Below are positions 46,193 to 54,869 of a stretch of DNA of 64,000 nucleotides, piece by piece. The notes below the pieces were generated by a model that saw only the letters and a program-made list of their open reading frames with translations, did not search any database and was not told the DNA's origin. The stretch spans positions 31,399 through 95,398 of the forward strand of contig JAEDFN010000001.1 in assembly GCA_016292775.1 (NCBI GenBank), in the 5' to 3' direction. The number at the start of each line of letters is the position of its first letter. Position 1 is the first letter of the stretch. A program made the translations under genes and the position numbers. The stretch comes from Paludibacteraceae bacterium (GTDB taxonomy: Bacteria > Bacteroidota > Bacteroidia > Bacteroidales > Paludibacteraceae).

Positions 46193-47278
46193 ATGCCACA
46201 CATAGAAAACAATGAAGAATTTAAAGGATTAAACGTAAATGATGGAGTAGAACAACCACCAATAATTAATCCTTATCGAAAATCAAGAATAAAGAAAAAA
46301 GAGTTAACAGTAAATGATTATGTAGAAGGAATAATTTCCGGAAACAGAACAATATTAAGTCAAGCTGTCACATTAGTAGAGAGTTTTCTACCGGAACACC
46401 ATGCTGTGGCACAGGAGGTAATAGAAAAGTGTCTTCCTTACGCAGGAAACTCTATAAGATTAGGTATAACAGGAGTTCCCGGTGCAGGAAAGAGCACCTT
46501 TATTGAAGCGTTAGGCACATATTTATGTAACAAAGGAGAGAATTTGGCAGTTTTGGCAATAGACCCAAGTAGTGAAAGGTCAAAAGGATCTATCCTAGGT
46601 GATAAAACCCGAATGGAAGAGCTATCTGTTGCACAAAACGCATTTATACGACCTTCTCCATCTGCAGGCTCTTTAGGAGGTGTAGCCCGAAAAACAAGAG
46701 AGTCAATAGTACTATGTGAAGCAGCTGGTTTTAATACTATTTTTGTTGAAACTGTAGGCGTTGGGCAGTCAGAAACTGCCATGCATTCTATGGTAGATTT
46801 CTTTCTCCTCATTCAATTAGCAGGTACGGGTGATGAATTACAAGGAATAAAACGTGGAATAATGGAAATGGCAGACGGAATTACAATTAACAAATGTGAT
46901 GGTAATAATATAGAAAAAGCTCAATTAGCAAAAGTACAATTCCAGAATGCCCTTCATTTATTTCCAATGCCGGAATCAGGTTGGACTCCGAAAGTCACCA
47001 CTTGCTCCGCTTTTGAAAAAATTAATATTGATGAAGTATGGAATATGGTTTTAGAATACATCAGATTTACTAAGAAAAACGGTTACTTTGATTACAAACG
47101 AAAACAACAAAGTAAATATTGGATGTATGAAACCATTGACGAATACTTACGTACAAGTTTTTATAATAATCCGATAATAGAAAAATTATTAACCCAATAC
47201 GAATTAAAAGTAAATAATAATGAGTTGACTTCATTCGCGGCAGCTCATAAATTATTAGATATTTACAAAGATTTATAA
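46193..47278 (+). CDS. meaB: Methylmalonyl-CoA mutase-associated GTPase MeaB
   Basis: G3E-family GTPase that protects and gates cobalamin loading of methylmalonyl-CoA mutase, in the succinate-propionate route common in Bacteroidales. The 361 residues show the P-loop GVPGAGKST (about 92-100), the DPSSERSKGSILGDKTRM segment typical of MeaB/ArgK, VETVGVGQSE, and the base-recognition NKCDG. No mutase gene is adjacent. It starts the meaB-PAP2-PBP group, with 7 nt to the PAP2 gene. Confidence 0.94.
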   Translation: MPHIENNEEFKGLNVNDGVEQPPIINPYRKSRIKKKELTVNDYVEGIISGNRTILSQAVTLVESFLPEHHAVAQEVIEKCLPYAGNSIRLGITGVPGAGKSTFIEALGTYLCNKGENLAVLAIDPSSERSKGSILGDKTRMEELSVAQNAFIRPSPSAGSLGGVARKTRESIVLCEAAGFNTIFVETVGVGQSETAMHSMVDFFLLIQLAGTGDELQGIKRGIMEMADGITINKCDGNNIEKAQLAKVQFQNALHLFPMPESGWTPKVTTCSAFEKINIDEVWNMVLEYIRFTKKNGYFDYKRKQQSKYWMYETIDEYLRTSFYNNPIIEKLLTQYELKVNNNELTSFAAAHKLLDIYKDL

Positions 47279-47285
47279 CCAAATA

Positions 47286-47957
47286 ATGATAAAGAAATTA
47301 ATAAAAGACAATCTTATTTTTATTTTGCCATTTGTTTTCATATGGCTGGTATTCTTTTGTTTACTACTTTATTATGGTAAAATAAATTGTCATTTATTAC
47401 TAAATACATTTCATACAACATTTGGTGATTATTTCTTTAAAAACATTACAGAAGTAGGTGGATCTATACCCTTTATTATCTTAGGATTATTATTTTTATA
47501 CAATTATAGAATAGCCTTATTTTTAGGGTTATCTCAAGGATTATCCAGTTTGATTACTCATATAATCAAAAGGATAATGCAAATGCCGCGTCCATCTGTT
47601 GTATTTCAAGAATTAGGAATTAATATTCCTATAGTAGATGGAGTTGATTTACATCATACACTCAGTTTTCCATCAGGACATACAACAACAGCATTTGCTA
47701 CATTTTTTGTATTGGCAATTATCGTTAAAAACAAATATTTAAAAATATTATTTTTGATAATTGCATTATTAGGAGGTTACTCAAGAATATATCTTTCACA
47801 ACATTTTATAACAGATGTATTAGCAGGGTCATTAATAGGCATGCTATCTGTAATAATTATAAGTCCTATATTTTACGAAAAAAAGTGGGGAAACAGCAAT
47901 ATAATTGAAACAATAAAAAGGCTTAGCTATGGTAAAAAAGCAATCAAAAACAAATAA
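47286..47957 (+). CDS. PAP2 superfamily membrane phosphatase
   Basis: Predicted lipid phosphatase. It might recycle undecaprenyl diphosphate or act on lipid A or phosphatidylglycerol phosphate. The 223 residues carry all three PAP2 motifs: KRIMQMPRP (KX6RP), FPSGHTT (PSGH) and SRIYLSQHFITD (SRX5HX3D). Five to six hydrophobic helices are spread over the sequence. Its 3' end overlaps the class A PBP start by 29 bp, which suggests translational coupling and a role in cell-wall precursor recycling, but this is inference. Confidence 0.9.
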   Translation: MIKKLIKDNLIFILPFVFIWLVFFCLLLYYGKINCHLLLNTFHTTFGDYFFKNITEVGGSIPFIILGLLFLYNYRIALFLGLSQGLSSLITHIIKRIMQMPRPSVVFQELGINIPIVDGVDLHHTLSFPSGHTTTAFATFFVLAIIVKNKYLKILFLIIALLGGYSRIYLSQHFITDVLAGSLIGMLSVIIISPIFYEKKWGNSNIIETIKRLSYGKKAIKNK

Positions 47958-50274
47958 TAACTCATTGAGCAAAAAGCAGAAAACAACATTCTTCATCGTT
48001 TTTTGGTCAATAGTATTGATAGGATTTTTATTTATTTCAGGGATATTCATTTCAATTAATAATGGATGGATAGGTTACGTTCCTCCAATAGAAGAATTAC
48101 AAAACCCGAAAAATAAATATGCATCAGAGATTATCTCTTCTGACGGGCAAACCTTAGGTACTTTTTACACAGCACGAGATAATAGAATAAACACCTCTTA
48201 TTACTCTATATCAGAAGACTTGGTACATGCACTTATAGCAACGGAAGATGAAAGATATTACACTCATAGCGGTATTGACATAAAAGCCCTATTTCGAGTA
48301 TTTTTCAAGAGAATGATATTAATGCAAAAAGGTGCCGGAGGAGGTTCTACAATATCACAACAATTAGCGAAACAGCTATATTCTCCACAAGCTGACAATT
48401 TTTTTGAACGTGCATTACAAAAACCTATTGAATGGGTAATTGCAGTAAAATTGGAAAAACTATATACAAAAGAAGAAATCATTACAATGTATTTAAATCA
48501 ATTTGATTTCTTAAATAATGCTGTAGGTATACAAACGGCATCAAAAGTATATTTTAACACTACTCCATCTAATTTAAAAATTGAGGAAGCAGCCACGTTA
48601 ATAGGAATGTTACAGAATCCTGCACTATATAATCCTGCATCCAACAAACGAAAAGAGCAATGTCGTCAACGTAGGAATGTAGTAATCAATAGAATGGAAA
48701 AAGTAGGATATATCTCTGAAGAGCAAAGAGATTCTTTAAAAGAATTACCTATAACATTAGATTTTAAACGAGTAGATCATAAATTAGGAATAGCTCCGTA
48801 TTTTAGAGAATATTTGAGATTAACACTTACTGCGAAAGAGCCGAAAAAGAAGAATTACAATGAATGGCAATTAAAACCATATGGACAGTATTATTTAGAT
48901 TCTATAGAATGGGAAAATAATCCTTTGTATGGTTTTATAGAAAAAAATCCGAAACCGGATGGTACTAAATACGACATTTACAAAGATGGATTAAAGATAT
49001 ATACTACAATAGACTCCAGAATGCAACAATATGCAGAAGAGGCTGTAGAAGAACATTTTAAAGAATTACAAAGTAAATTTTTTAAAAGCATAAAAGGGAA
49101 GAAAACGGCTCCTTTTGCTTCAAATACCAGTGAAGAAGCAATACAAACTTCACTAAAAAGGGCGATGAAACAAACAGACCGATACAGAAAAGCAAAAAAG
49201 AATGGATTAACAAATGAAGAGATAGACAAAGAGTTCAACACTCCTATTGATATGATGGTATTTTCATACGATGGAATGATAGATACTACAATGAGTCCAA
49301 TGGATTCCATTCGCTATTACAAAGCATTTGCAAGATGTGGTGTAATGAGTATCAATCCTGCAAACGGACATGTAAAAGCATATGTTGGAGGGCCTAATTT
49401 CTCTCATTTTCAATATGATATGGTAAATGCAGGACGCCGTCAAGTTGGATCTACAGTAAAGCCATATTTATATAGTTTAGCAATGAGTGAAGGTTATTGG
49501 CCATGCAATACTACAATAAATCAACCTATAACAATTTATAATCGTGATGATATTAATCATGAAAGGCCATTTACTCCAAGAAATAGCTCAAAGAATAGGA
49601 TTGGTGAGACCGTTACATTAAAATGGGGATTACAAAATTCAAACAACTGGATTTCGGCATATGTAATGAGTTTGGTAACACCGGAATCATTAGTTAGGTT
49701 GATGCGATCATTTGGTATCAAGGGTTTCCTTGACCCTGTTGTTGCTATATGTCTTGGATCAAGCGAAGTAACTGTAGCAGAGATGGTAGATGCTTATACT
49801 GTATTTCCAAACAAAGGTATACGTACAGAACCTATTTACGTTACACATATAGAAGATAATTACGGAAACATTATTGCGGAATTTACTCCAATAACAAACG
49901 AAGTATTAAACGAAGAGAGCACAAATAAGATGCTTTATATGTTACAATCTGTTATAAACGAAGGCACAGGTGTAAGAGTAAGATATAAATATAAATTTAC
50001 TGCACCTGCAGGAGGAAAAACCGGAACTACAAACGACAACTCTGACGGATGGTTTATAGGATTTACACCGGAATTAGTTACCGGAGTATGGGTTGGATGG
50101 GAAGACAGAACTATTCACTTCAGCAATATGGCCGACGGTCAAGGTGCTTCTATGGCACTTCCTATCTGGGGATTATACATGAATAAAGTTTATAATGACA
50201 CAAATATCGGTTATTCTAATACAAAACAATTTGATATTGACGAAAATTTTGATCCGAATGCCGGTTGTAAATAA
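47929..50274 (+). CDS. Class A penicillin-binding protein (PBP1A-like)
   Basis: Bifunctional peptidoglycan glycosyltransferase/transpeptidase. The 781 residues have a basic N-terminus, one membrane anchor (about 20-42), and a GT51 domain (about 65-240) with catalytic ATEDERYYTHSGID, GGSTISQQLAKQLY and LEKLYTKEEIITMYLNQ. The transpeptidase domain has the active-site Ser in GSTVKPYLY (near 508), SNN and KTGTTNDNSDGWF (near 697). It starts 29 bp inside the PAP2 gene and is followed by a strong bidirectional terminator at 50342-50378. Confidence 0.95.
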   Translation: MVKKQSKTNNNSLSKKQKTTFFIVFWSIVLIGFLFISGIFISINNGWIGYVPPIEELQNPKNKYASEIISSDGQTLGTFYTARDNRINTSYYSISEDLVHALIATEDERYYTHSGIDIKALFRVFFKRMILMQKGAGGGSTISQQLAKQLYSPQADNFFERALQKPIEWVIAVKLEKLYTKEEIITMYLNQFDFLNNAVGIQTASKVYFNTTPSNLKIEEAATLIGMLQNPALYNPASNKRKEQCRQRRNVVINRMEKVGYISEEQRDSLKELPITLDFKRVDHKLGIAPYFREYLRLTLTAKEPKKKNYNEWQLKPYGQYYLDSIEWENNPLYGFIEKNPKPDGTKYDIYKDGLKIYTTIDSRMQQYAEEAVEEHFKELQSKFFKSIKGKKTAPFASNTSEEAIQTSLKRAMKQTDRYRKAKKNGLTNEEIDKEFNTPIDMMVFSYDGMIDTTMSPMDSIRYYKAFARCGVMSINPANGHVKAYVGGPNFSHFQYDMVNAGRRQVGSTVKPYLYSLAMSEGYWPCNTTINQPITIYNRDDINHERPFTPRNSSKNRIGETVTLKWGLQNSNNWISAYVMSLVTPESLVRLMRSFGIKGFLDPVVAICLGSSEVTVAEMVDAYTVFPNKGIRTEPIYVTHIEDNYGNIIAEFTPITNEVLNEESTNKMLYMLQSVINEGTGVRVRYKYKFTAPAGGKTGTTNDNSDGWFIGFTPELVTGVWVGWEDRTIHFSNMADGQGASMALPIWGLYMNKVYNDTNIGYSNTKQFDIDENFDPNAGCK

Positions 50275-50341
50275 ATATTAGAGAACTTATGCATAATATG
50301 ACACAGTCATAAACATAACGCATAAACAGCAATCAACAAAT

Positions 50342-50378
50342 AAAAAAGCTGACTTGAACTATTCAAGTCAGCTTTTTT
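50342..50378. terminator. Bidirectional intrinsic terminator
   Basis: A 17-bp perfect stem (50342-50358 and 50362-50378, 3-nt loop) of GCTGACTTGAA flanked by A-run and T-run, so U-runs occur in both directions. It serves the PBP gene and the convergent FadL-like gene. Confidence 0.88.
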
Positions 50379-50398
50379 ATCTATATCATTACTTACAA

Positions 50399-51946
50399 TT
50401 AAAATTTAAACGATAGCGTCATTACAGCATTATGTCTTATAGTTTTAATTTTTGCATTTGACGAATAATTTGCATCTACTCCAAAATAACCATTAGTCAT
50501 AAGAGTTGCATTATTTTGATAGAAATTAAATGATTGATTTGATTCACTATAAGCATATGTTAAATCAATTCCAAAACCATTATATCTATACCCAAAGCCG
50601 ACACTACCATATAAGGAAGTGTTATCCACAAAGAATTCCGTATCAGTACGAATAGTATTATTCATTAAATTTCTAGGAGCATTTTCACTCACACCGGGTG
50701 TTTGATATGCAAAACCTGCTCTAATAGCAAATTGTGAAGCAATACGATATTCCGCACCAATTTTAAAAAGATGATTCTTCAATCCATATTGTTTTATCTC
50801 ACTATTTTCGAAAGCAAAAGTAGGTTCTGAAAAAATATTGTTACTTTGTTCATCCTTCAATTTTGCTGTACTATTATCAGAATACACATAATCAAAATTT
50901 ATTAAACCAGATTTACCCAAAATTAATGCTACAGAAGCTTGCAATTTTAAAGGCATATTTAGACCATAACTGCTATATCCTTGAGGAGTAGAAAACGAAA
51001 TATCACCTTGTGGAGAAGTACCATTTGTGATAATATTTCCACGCATATTATCCGTCATACTATACCAAATTGGTGATTGGAAAGAGAATCCGAGTCTTAA
51101 AAACGATACGGGACGAGCAATAACACCAAGACGGATATTATAGCCAACACCAGTTGTTTTGAAAACATTGCTAAGTATCATATTAGAACCATTTGTATAT
51201 ACTTCTCCATTCTCAGATTCTAATTTATAATACATATTTTGAATGCCAAAACCAACACCAAGATATAAGAAATGTCCGACATTGGCAGCATAAGAGATAT
51301 TATATTCTTCTACTCTACCCTTCTCTACCGCATAATAACCGGTTTGAGACACATTATAATCATAAGGTAAATACATTGAAGAATCGGCTCCATTTGGGTC
51401 TATTACATAACCTTCATACCCTAATACAGATAAATAAGGTACATATTCATTATCACTAGATATAGAAGATGGGTAAAAACCTTGAGTAAAATCTGCCATA
51501 TATCCGGCTAATGAAGAATTTCCCGAATTACCGCCAATACTGACTCTTCGATGAAAATCTTTTAGTCTATTATACGAAAAGCTGAAATTACTAGAAACAT
51601 AACCTTTGTCTTTACCAGAAGGAATAGACAATACATAGCTAAATTGGTTAAAATTGAAGAAGAATTTATTATCAACTTTACTAATATCAGATACGGTTTT
51701 AGTAACCGAAGGTGTAGCATTTAAAGTAAAAGATAGTTCGGAAGAACGATAAATACCAAGAGCTGCAGGGTTGTCAAAAATGGAAGAAGGGTCGCCACCT
51801 AAAGCACCCATACTACCTGCCATAGACATATATCGTGCAGTGCCTAAAATATCTCTATCTGTATATTTCATTACATCTAATACTCCTTGAGCAAAAATTA
51901 AGGAGCTTACTAATGACATATATAATATAAAAATTATCTTTTTCAT
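50399..51946 (-). CDS. OmpP1/FadL-like outer membrane protein
   Basis: Predicted outer-membrane barrel of the FadL/TodX type for hydrophobic substrates. The 515 residues have a signal peptide (to about 19), then GTARYMSMAGSMGALGGDPSSIFDNPAALGIYRSSELSFTL, the N-terminal signature (Gly/Ala-rich with NPA). Long runs of amphipathic strands follow, and the protein ends with a terminal Phe (NAVMTLSFKF). It follows the Tyr/His/Ser-rich gene by 17 nt on the same strand, so the two are probably co-expressed. Substrate unknown. Confidence 0.86.
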   Translation of the reverse strand: MKKIIFILYMSLVSSLIFAQGVLDVMKYTDRDILGTARYMSMAGSMGALGGDPSSIFDNPAALGIYRSSELSFTLNATPSVTKTVSDISKVDNKFFFNFNQFSYVLSIPSGKDKGYVSSNFSFSYNRLKDFHRRVSIGGNSGNSSLAGYMADFTQGFYPSSISSDNEYVPYLSVLGYEGYVIDPNGADSSMYLPYDYNVSQTGYYAVEKGRVEEYNISYAANVGHFLYLGVGFGIQNMYYKLESENGEVYTNGSNMILSNVFKTTGVGYNIRLGVIARPVSFLRLGFSFQSPIWYSMTDNMRGNIITNGTSPQGDISFSTPQGYSSYGLNMPLKLQASVALILGKSGLINFDYVYSDNSTAKLKDEQSNNIFSEPTFAFENSEIKQYGLKNHLFKIGAEYRIASQFAIRAGFAYQTPGVSENAPRNLMNNTIRTDTEFFVDNTSLYGSVGFGYRYNGFGIDLTYAYSESNQSFNFYQNNATLMTNGYFGVDANYSSNAKIKTIRHNAVMTLSFKF

Positions 51947-51963
51947 AATATAATAATTTAAAA

Positions 51964-53085
51964 TTAACGACGACGAGAAGAGCCTGATGAAGAACCGGAT
52001 GAGAATCCACCACCTCTACCGGTACTTATTGAGCTACCTGATGAACGAACAGAGGAAGATGGACGAGAAGAAGATGAAGAACGCACGGATGATGATGTAC
52101 GAGAAGAAGAACCGCTACTCCTAACAGTAGAATTTCTTGTTTGAGAAGTACCATTTGAAACGGAAGTACCGGAACTTCTAACTGTTGACGTAGAAGATGA
52201 CGTTACTCGTGAAGTAGACACTCCGCTATTATTGGAATTTCCTACAGCTTCAGAATCTATTTGCCTTGTTACATTAACAGGTTTTGCAGGAAGAGTACCC
52301 AACCTTTTGTTACTTGATTCAACATTAGAATTTCTAGATATATTGCGAGAAGTACTATTAACATTACTTGTAGACGAAACATTATTTCGTACATTTCGGG
52401 AAGCATTTGTATTTATACTACTCACATTATAAGCATAATTCTCTCTCGAATGTATTCGCCTTCTATTATTTTCACTATCATTGTAGCTATACCAATCAAG
52501 AGAACTATGATAATGATTATCACAATAATCGTGATGGTGATGGTGATTATGATGGCATGAATAATACGGATAATACCATGGGTCGTAATACCATCCGTAA
52601 TAATATGGTGAATAATACGAATATGGATATCCATACCAATAGGAATTCCAATAATAATTATATCTCCAATCATACCCATAATAGTATGGACTATAAGAAT
52701 AGTAAGGATAATAAGGATAATATCCATATTCATATATATCGACATTATCATTGTATACGGAGACATGATATTGTCCTTCATCCAAAATAAATACATTGGT
52801 ATAATCTGATGAAAGCATATAATCTAAAGAATTACTATTTCCTCCTCTATGAAATTTTTGAATTCTATCCGTACAACTCATCTCTTCATCAAAAGGAATA
52901 GTATCTTGATAATTATCATACTTTAATTCATCAGAATATGCATTATCTACCTTATTTGAAGGATCGACTACTGTTTTAACAATGTCCTTTTTAGGATTAA
53001 AATAGATATCGTCATAATCATACCGTTGAGCAAAAGAAAGTAACGGAAGAGAGATTGACAATATAATCAAAACATATTTTTTCAT
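51964..53085 (-). CDS. Exported Tyr/His/Ser/Arg-rich low-complexity protein
   Basis: No family recognised. The 373 residues have a signal peptide (MKKYVLIILSISLPLLSFAQ). An ordinary region follows (about 21-105, PFDEEMSCTDRIQKFHRGGN, VFILDEGQYHVSVYNDN). Next is a Tyr-dense stretch (about 115-185, YYPYYPYYSYSPYYYG and repeats of YSPYYYG), with a His cluster (CHHNHHHHHDYCDNHYH) near 185. The C-terminal 160 residues are Ser/Arg/Asn/Gly-rich (SSSRPSSSVRSSG) and end SRRR. Similar proteins occur in Bacteroidota, often annotated as hypothetical or vitellogenin-like. The His/Cys cluster could bind metal. It has an unusual strong Shine-Dalgarno and precedes the FadL-like gene. Confidence 0.78.
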   Translation of the reverse strand: MKKYVLIILSISLPLLSFAQRYDYDDIYFNPKKDIVKTVVDPSNKVDNAYSDELKYDNYQDTIPFDEEMSCTDRIQKFHRGGNSNSLDYMLSSDYTNVFILDEGQYHVSVYNDNVDIYEYGYYPYYPYYSYSPYYYGYDWRYNYYWNSYWYGYPYSYYSPYYYGWYYDPWYYPYYSCHHNHHHHHDYCDNHYHSSLDWYSYNDSENNRRRIHSRENYAYNVSSINTNASRNVRNNVSSTSNVNSTSRNISRNSNVESSNKRLGTLPAKPVNVTRQIDSEAVGNSNNSGVSTSRVTSSSTSTVRSSGTSVSNGTSQTRNSTVRSSGSSSRTSSSVRSSSSSRPSSSVRSSGSSISTGRGGGFSSGSSSGSSRRR

Positions 53086-53090
53086 AATTT

Positions 53091-53097
53091 CCTCCTT
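53091..53097 (-). promoter_or_regulatory. Canonical Shine-Dalgarno before the Tyr/His/Ser-rich protein gene
   Basis: AAGGAGG on the minus strand, 5 nt before ATG 53085. None of the other promoters or starts I inspected here has such a site, as is usual in Bacteroidota. Confidence 0.75.
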
Positions 53098-53136
53098 TTT
53101 TTTATTAATTATTAGACTAAGATAACGTATTCAAGT

Positions 53137-53613
53137 TTAACTTACCAAGTAATACACATAGATAAAAACAAATGAGCAACATAACATTAATTTGATACCA
53201 AGGCCTAATATAGTGCCCAAAAAAGTTACGGAACCAATTTTTAACGAATTAACCATGTCGCTACCATTCAATAATTCACCGATTACTGCACCTAAGAAAG
53301 TACCAAGTATCACTCCTATCGGGGTAAATAGGAATCCCACCACCATACCTATTATACTTCCACGTACAGCAAATTTAGATCCTCCAAATTTTTTGGTAGA
53401 ATAAATAGGTAGATAATAATCAAGAATAGAGACCAAAATAGTAAGAACAGCACAAACAATTAAGGTTGTTAATGAAATATCTACTTTATCAGTAATGTGC
53501 AGGAGGATAACTCCTATCATTCCAATAGGAGGACCTGGCAACCCGGGAACAATAGAGCCAATAATAGATATAACAATAAAAATACCGGCTAGAATAATTA
53601 AAAATATATCCAT
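53137..53613 (-). CDS. DUF456 family small membrane protein
   Basis: A 158-residue protein with four or five hydrophobic segments and Gly-rich hairpins: GSIVPGLPGPPIGMIGVILL near the N-terminus, GGSKFAVRGSIIGMVVGFLF, and GVILGTFLGAVIGEL. This pattern matches DUF456, a family of unknown role. The gene begins 1 nt after the preceding gene ends on the same strand, so they are probably one operon. No terminator was seen between it and the Tyr/His/Ser-rich gene. Confidence 0.85.
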   Translation of the reverse strand: MDIFLIILAGIFIVISIIGSIVPGLPGPPIGMIGVILLHITDKVDISLTTLIVCAVLTILVSILDYYLPIYSTKKFGGSKFAVRGSIIGMVVGFLFTPIGVILGTFLGAVIGELLNGSDMVNSLKIGSVTFLGTILGLGIKLMLCCSFVFIYVYYLVS

Positions 53614-53614
53614 A

Positions 53615-54175
53615 TCAATTTACTTTTACATATTTATATCCTAATCGATGTAATTGGTATCCGACACCAAAGATGAACATCAGTTCAACAGTAGCAGCAA
53701 ATACATGAAAAGCCATAACACTTTGTGGTTCAACTTCCTCACGTCTTATTTGAGAAAGAGCTGCTTCGGTTAAAGATTTTATGTTATTTTCCATTTTTTC
53801 TGCTTCAGAGGAACTAAAGTCTATACCCAATAATTCTTCAACAATATATTCATCCATCTCATCAAAACCTCTAGCATTAACGAGGGACTTATAAATATTA
53901 TCATCATCCTTATGGGCAATCCAATCTTTATCCCAATACGTAGCGAAAGCAATACCTACATATGCAGCCCAAGCAATAGCAGTTCTGGGGTATTTTTCAA
54001 TATTTGGAATCGCATCCATCATATATTCCGGAGCAATTTCCTTCCATTTGAGCAACAAATCATCGGTTTGTAAAACATTATTCTCGATAATATGAAGGTC
54101 TTTTGCAACAGACAATAACTTATTAAATAATGTTTCACGATATTTTTGTAAATAATGTATCTGATTTTCTTGCAT
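53615..54175 (-). CDS. Conserved protein of unknown function with C-terminal hydrophobic helix
   Basis: Not recognised. The preferred start is ATG 54175 (MQENQIHYLQKYRE), giving 186 residues; an in-frame start at 54229 would overlap ribE by 44 bp. The body is helical and acidic (LLLKWKEIAPEYMMDAIPNIEKYPRTAIAWAAYVGIAFATYWDKDW, then YIVEELLGIDFSSSEAEKMENN). The C-terminal part (AFHVFAATVELMFIFGVGYQLHRLGYKYV) is hydrophobic and could be one membrane helix. It starts 10 nt after the ribE stop and ends next to the DUF456 gene, so it may be in a ribE-unknown-DUF456 unit. Confidence 0.75.
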   Translation of the reverse strand: MQENQIHYLQKYRETLFNKLLSVAKDLHIIENNVLQTDDLLLKWKEIAPEYMMDAIPNIEKYPRTAIAWAAYVGIAFATYWDKDWIAHKDDDNIYKSLVNARGFDEMDEYIVEELLGIDFSSSEAEKMENNIKSLTEAALSQIRREEVEPQSVMAFHVFAATVELMFIFGVGYQLHRLGYKYVKVN

Positions 54176-54185
54176 ATAATAACTC

Positions 54186-54785
54186 TTATGCCGGGATAAT
54201 TCTGGCAATATATTTACCAATGATGTCAAATTCCAGATTCACAATAGTACCTACTTGGATTTGGCAAAAGTTAGTATTATTGAAAGTATAAGGTATTATG
54301 GCCACTTCAAAAGAGTTATCTGTAGGAGTACACACTGTCAAAGATACTCCATTTACAGTAACTGAACCTTTATCTACTGTAATATACCCTCTTTTTCGCA
54401 TTTCATCTGAAGTTTTATATTCAAAATGAAAATAATAGCTACCATTAGCTTCTCTAATTTCGGTACAAACTGCTGTTTGGTCAACGTGTCCTTGTACGAT
54501 ATGACCATCAAGACGTCCATTCATCAGCATAGAACGTTCTACATTCACTAACGAACCAATTTTCAATAACCCCAAATTAGATCTCTCTAAAGTTTCTTTT
54601 ATTGCAGTAACGGTATACTCTTCCCCTTTAATATCTACAACGGTCAAGCAAACCCCATTATGAGAAACGCTTTGGTCAATTTTCAATTCATTAGTGAATG
54701 AACATTTTAATGTAATATTTAAATTATCATTATCTTTATGTAGTGCTGTTACAATAGCACCCTCTTCTACAATTCCGGAAAACAT
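54186..54785 (-). CDS. ribE: Riboflavin synthase
   Basis: Dismutates two molecules of 6,7-dimethyl-8-ribityllumazine to riboflavin. From ATG 54785 (MFSGIVEEGAIV) the product has 199 residues, the normal length. The frame extends 19 codons upstream through the terminator hairpin of the previous gene, so that part is not coding. The two duplicated lumazine-binding domains are visible: SHNGVCLTVVDIKG with NVERSMLMNGRLDGHIVQGHVD, then GSVTVNGVSLTVC. It is immediately downstream of the DPP III terminator with no perfect -7 box, so its promoter is not evident. No FMN riboswitch is present. Confidence 0.93.
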   Translation of the reverse strand: MFSGIVEEGAIVTALHKDNDNLNITLKCSFTNELKIDQSVSHNGVCLTVVDIKGEEYTVTAIKETLERSNLGLLKIGSLVNVERSMLMNGRLDGHIVQGHVDQTAVCTEIREANGSYYFHFEYKTSDEMRKRGYITVDKGSVTVNGVSLTVCTPTDNSFEVAIIPYTFNNTNFCQIQVGTIVNLEFDIIGKYIARIIPA

Positions 54786-54791
54786 AGTACA

Positions 54792-54840
54792 AAAAAAATA
54801 AAAGGGGATGTGATAGAAAATATATCCTACCGCCATCCCC
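54792..54840 (-). terminator. Intrinsic terminator of the dipeptidyl peptidase III gene, next to ribE
   Basis: On the minus strand GGGGATG (54840-54834) pairs with CATCCCC (54810-54804), with an inner GGTAG/CTATC helix, followed by TTTTATTTTTTTT. The U-run ends about 6 nt before the ribE ATG. Confidence 0.85.
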
Positions 54841-54869
54841 ATTATGTAACTTAATAAATTGACTAAATA

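Noticed and set aside
52550..52770. Possible tandem DNA repeat or CRISPR-like array
   Set aside because: The repetition follows codons for Tyr, Pro and Gly and has no constant repeat and spacer lengths.
52407..52796. ORFs on both strands over the Tyr/His-rich stretch
   Set aside because: Low-complexity codons of the Tyr-rich gene leave other frames open. The signal peptide, Shine-Dalgarno and stop fit only the 51964-53085 frame.
54786..54842. N-terminal extension of ribE
   Set aside because: It would encode the terminator hairpin of the upstream gene. The family start is MFSGIVE at 54785.
54786..54869. FMN riboswitch before ribE
   Set aside because: Only 84 nt are available, and none of the conserved FMN aptamer segments is seen.
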